Below are positions 62,806 to 64,000 of a stretch of DNA of 64,000 bases, piece after piece (position 1 is the first letter of the stretch; the number at the start of each line of letters is the position of its first letter). The notes beneath the pieces were generated by a model. That model saw nothing but the letters and a program-made list of their open reading frames with translations, was not told the origin of the DNA and made no database searches. Origin of the DNA: Paenibacillus_T sp033239625 (lineage in GTDB: Bacteria > Bacillota > Bacilli > Paenibacillales > Paenibacillaceae); NCBI RefSeq assembly GCF_033239625.1, contig NZ_BTCK01000008.1:1-64000 (forward strand). The letters are read 5' to 3'. A program made the position numbers and the translations under genes.

Positions 62806-63738
62806 TTATTCTCTGAGTTCCCTCCCCGTTAACTCGAGTATCACATCTTCCAGGCCTGCCTGCTTGATTTCCATTGAATGGATACCAAGTCGATGGCTGT
62901 TCAAGAATGCAATAATGCCTTGAAGCTTACCTTCCATCTCCATCGTCTGAAACTCAAGCTCTGTCCCTGCTGCTGTGACGGTGACATCCATAATCTTGCA
63001 CAAGGATGTGATCTCAATAGAAGGCTTCTCCATCAATTCAACACAAATCCGATATCGATAAGGAAGAGCTGCAAGCAGCCCTTGCACACTATTCAAGGCA
63101 ATAAGCTGTCCATGATCGATGATCGCGACGCGATCGCATAAAGATTCAACTTCCTCTAGATAATGCGTCGCAAGGAGCACCGTCTTCCCTTGCCCCTTCA
63201 GGGACCGGATGATATTCCATAGATTCATTCTTGATTGCGGATCAAGACCGCTCGTCGGTTCATCCAGTATGATCAAATCCGGATCTTTGACTAACGTAAG
63301 CGAGAGGGACAAACGCTGCTTCTGCCCGCCAGACAGCTGACGTATCCGTTTGTTCTCGATCTCGGATAGCTGCGTCAAGCCTACAAAATGATCATACAAG
63401 TGAATGTTATTAGCGAATGAAAGAAACATAAGCAGCGTTTCACGTACCGTGAGCTCCGTATGCATCTCGCAAGATTGAAGCTGAACGCCAATCCGGTTGG
63501 CCTGAACCTGAGGGTTGCTCAATAAATCGACACTGTCGTACATAATCATTCGGCCTTCCGACGGCTTCTTAAGGCCAACGATCATTTCGATCACGGTCGT
63601 CTTCCCCGCTCCATTAGGACCGAGCAAACCGAATATTTCGCCCCTTCGAATTTCAAGATGAATGCCTTTGACCGCGTATGTATCGCCATATCGCATCGTC
63701 AAGCCTTCCAACAGCAGAATTCGCTCATTCTCCCCCAT
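62806..63738 (-). CDS. ABC transporter ATP-binding protein (drug/ABC-2 export type)
   Basis: 310 residues. Walker A is GPNGAGKTT (about 39-47), the signature is LSGGQKQRLSLSL (about 134-146), and Walker B is LIILDEPTSGLDPQSR, followed by LLATHYLEEVESLCDRVAII, which is typical of ABC-2-type exporters. A C-terminal regulatory tail of about 80 residues follows. It has no permease beside it in the window; a terminator follows it, so the membrane partner must be upstream beyond this segment or elsewhere. The ATG at 63738 has no strong ribosome site, so the start could be a few codons off. Confidence 0.9.
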   Translation of the reverse strand: MGENERILLLEGLTMRYGDTYAVKGIHLEIRRGEIFGLLGPNGAGKTTVIEMIVGLKKPSEGRMIMYDSVDLLSNPQVQANRIGVQLQSCEMHTELTVRETLLMFLSFANNIHLYDHFVGLTQLSEIENKRIRQLSGGQKQRLSLSLTLVKDPDLIILDEPTSGLDPQSRMNLWNIIRSLKGQGKTVLLATHYLEEVESLCDRVAIIDHGQLIALNSVQGLLAALPYRYRICVELMEKPSIEITSLCKIMDVTVTAAGTELEFQTMEMEGKLQGIIAFLNSHRLGIHSMEIKQAGLEDVILELTGRELRE

Positions 63739-63987
63739 ACATATCCCCTATCATCGGCAAACTCATATACCAATTATATGAATTTTATGGATTCGCAAGA
63801 GCCATTCTATTTCAGGTATGGTTGCATAATTTTAGGCATTTTAGTGAAGGGATGAAGGGGATTTTCTGATATAAAATGAAACCTTTTCCCGCATAACAGT
63901 GTCTACAGTTATAGCTAGTGGGTAATACGAATCGAGAGGCAGTACCAAGCTGCAGACAATCTTCGTGGACTTAAAGGAGTAAATGCG

Positions 63988-64000
63988 ATGCGATATTTGA
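63988..64000 (+). CDS. Start of an unidentified gene, cut by window edge
   Basis: AAAGGAG (63973-63979) lies 8 nt before ATG CGA TAT TTG at the window end. The nearby ATG at 63982 is closed by a stop after five codons. Nothing can be said about the product. Confidence 0.5.

Noticed and set aside
63740..63987. Possible T-box or other leader RNA before the last gene
   Set aside because: I see no specifier stem or T-box core, only a short inverted repeat at 63763-63781 (TCATATA/TATATGA). There is too little downstream gene to judge.
1..64000. CRISPR array, transposon ends, tRNA or rRNA
   Set aside because: No regularly spaced repeats, transposase-like frames or cloverleaf/CCA structures were recognised. 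The remnants seen look like simple deletions.

Overview
The window is a moderately GC-rich chromosomal segment from an endospore-forming Firmicute, most likely a Paenibacillus-type soil or plant-associated species. The sequence supports this through a GerA-type germination receptor operon, a SpoVR gene, Gram-positive ribosome sites (GGAGG-type, with several TTG and GTG starts), Lpl-type sugar ABC transporters, and a very high density of AraC regulators and secreted glycoside hydrolases. I see no rRNA, tRNA, CRISPR array, phage gene or transposase.

About 1-2000 holds the 5' part of sbcC and all of sbcD (DNA end processing). From 2.2 to 22 kb is a carbohydrate uptake region, almost all on the minus strand. 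It has a three-gene ABC importer operon (two permeases and a lipoprotein), a membrane-anchored AraC regulator, a second ABC importer, a response regulator-histidine kinase-response regulator triplet, a long AraC regulator, a GH43 enzyme, and a solute-binding lipoprotein without permeases. A decayed GH43 C-terminus (22290-22680) lies directly upstream of that orphan lipoprotein.

From 22.8 to 40.3 kb, AraC regulators alternate with enzymes. The enzymes are two different GH29 alpha-L-fucosidases and a GH4 enzyme. They are followed by two large secreted modular proteins with nearly the same C-terminal domain: a zincin metalloprotease with glycan-binding-like modules, and a 1270-residue DUF5695-like protein. 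A GH127 beta-L-arabinofuranosidase and a LacI regulator, with three matching operator-like sites, complete this block. The enzyme set fits removal of fucose, arabinose and galactose side chains from plant cell-wall polysaccharides or glycoproteins.

From 40.7 to 54.3 kb the content is housekeeping and sporulation: an AzgA-type purine permease, a ThuA-like protein, the ger operon (A, C, a small membrane protein, B), a LysM-GMC oxidoreductase fusion, SpoVR, a parvulin foldase with a stalk domain, and an MFS exporter paired with a PadR repressor and clear palindromic operators. From 54.4 to 59.3 kb come a modular GH10 xylanase under a probable catabolite-control site and a GH105 hydrolase divergent from its own AraC regulator. 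From 59.4 to 64 kb is a TerA-like stress operon with two unknown proteins, a tyrosine phosphatase sharing a promoter motif with it, an ABC ATPase, and the first codons of one more gene.

All family calls come from reading the translated sequence and remembered motifs. No database search was run.
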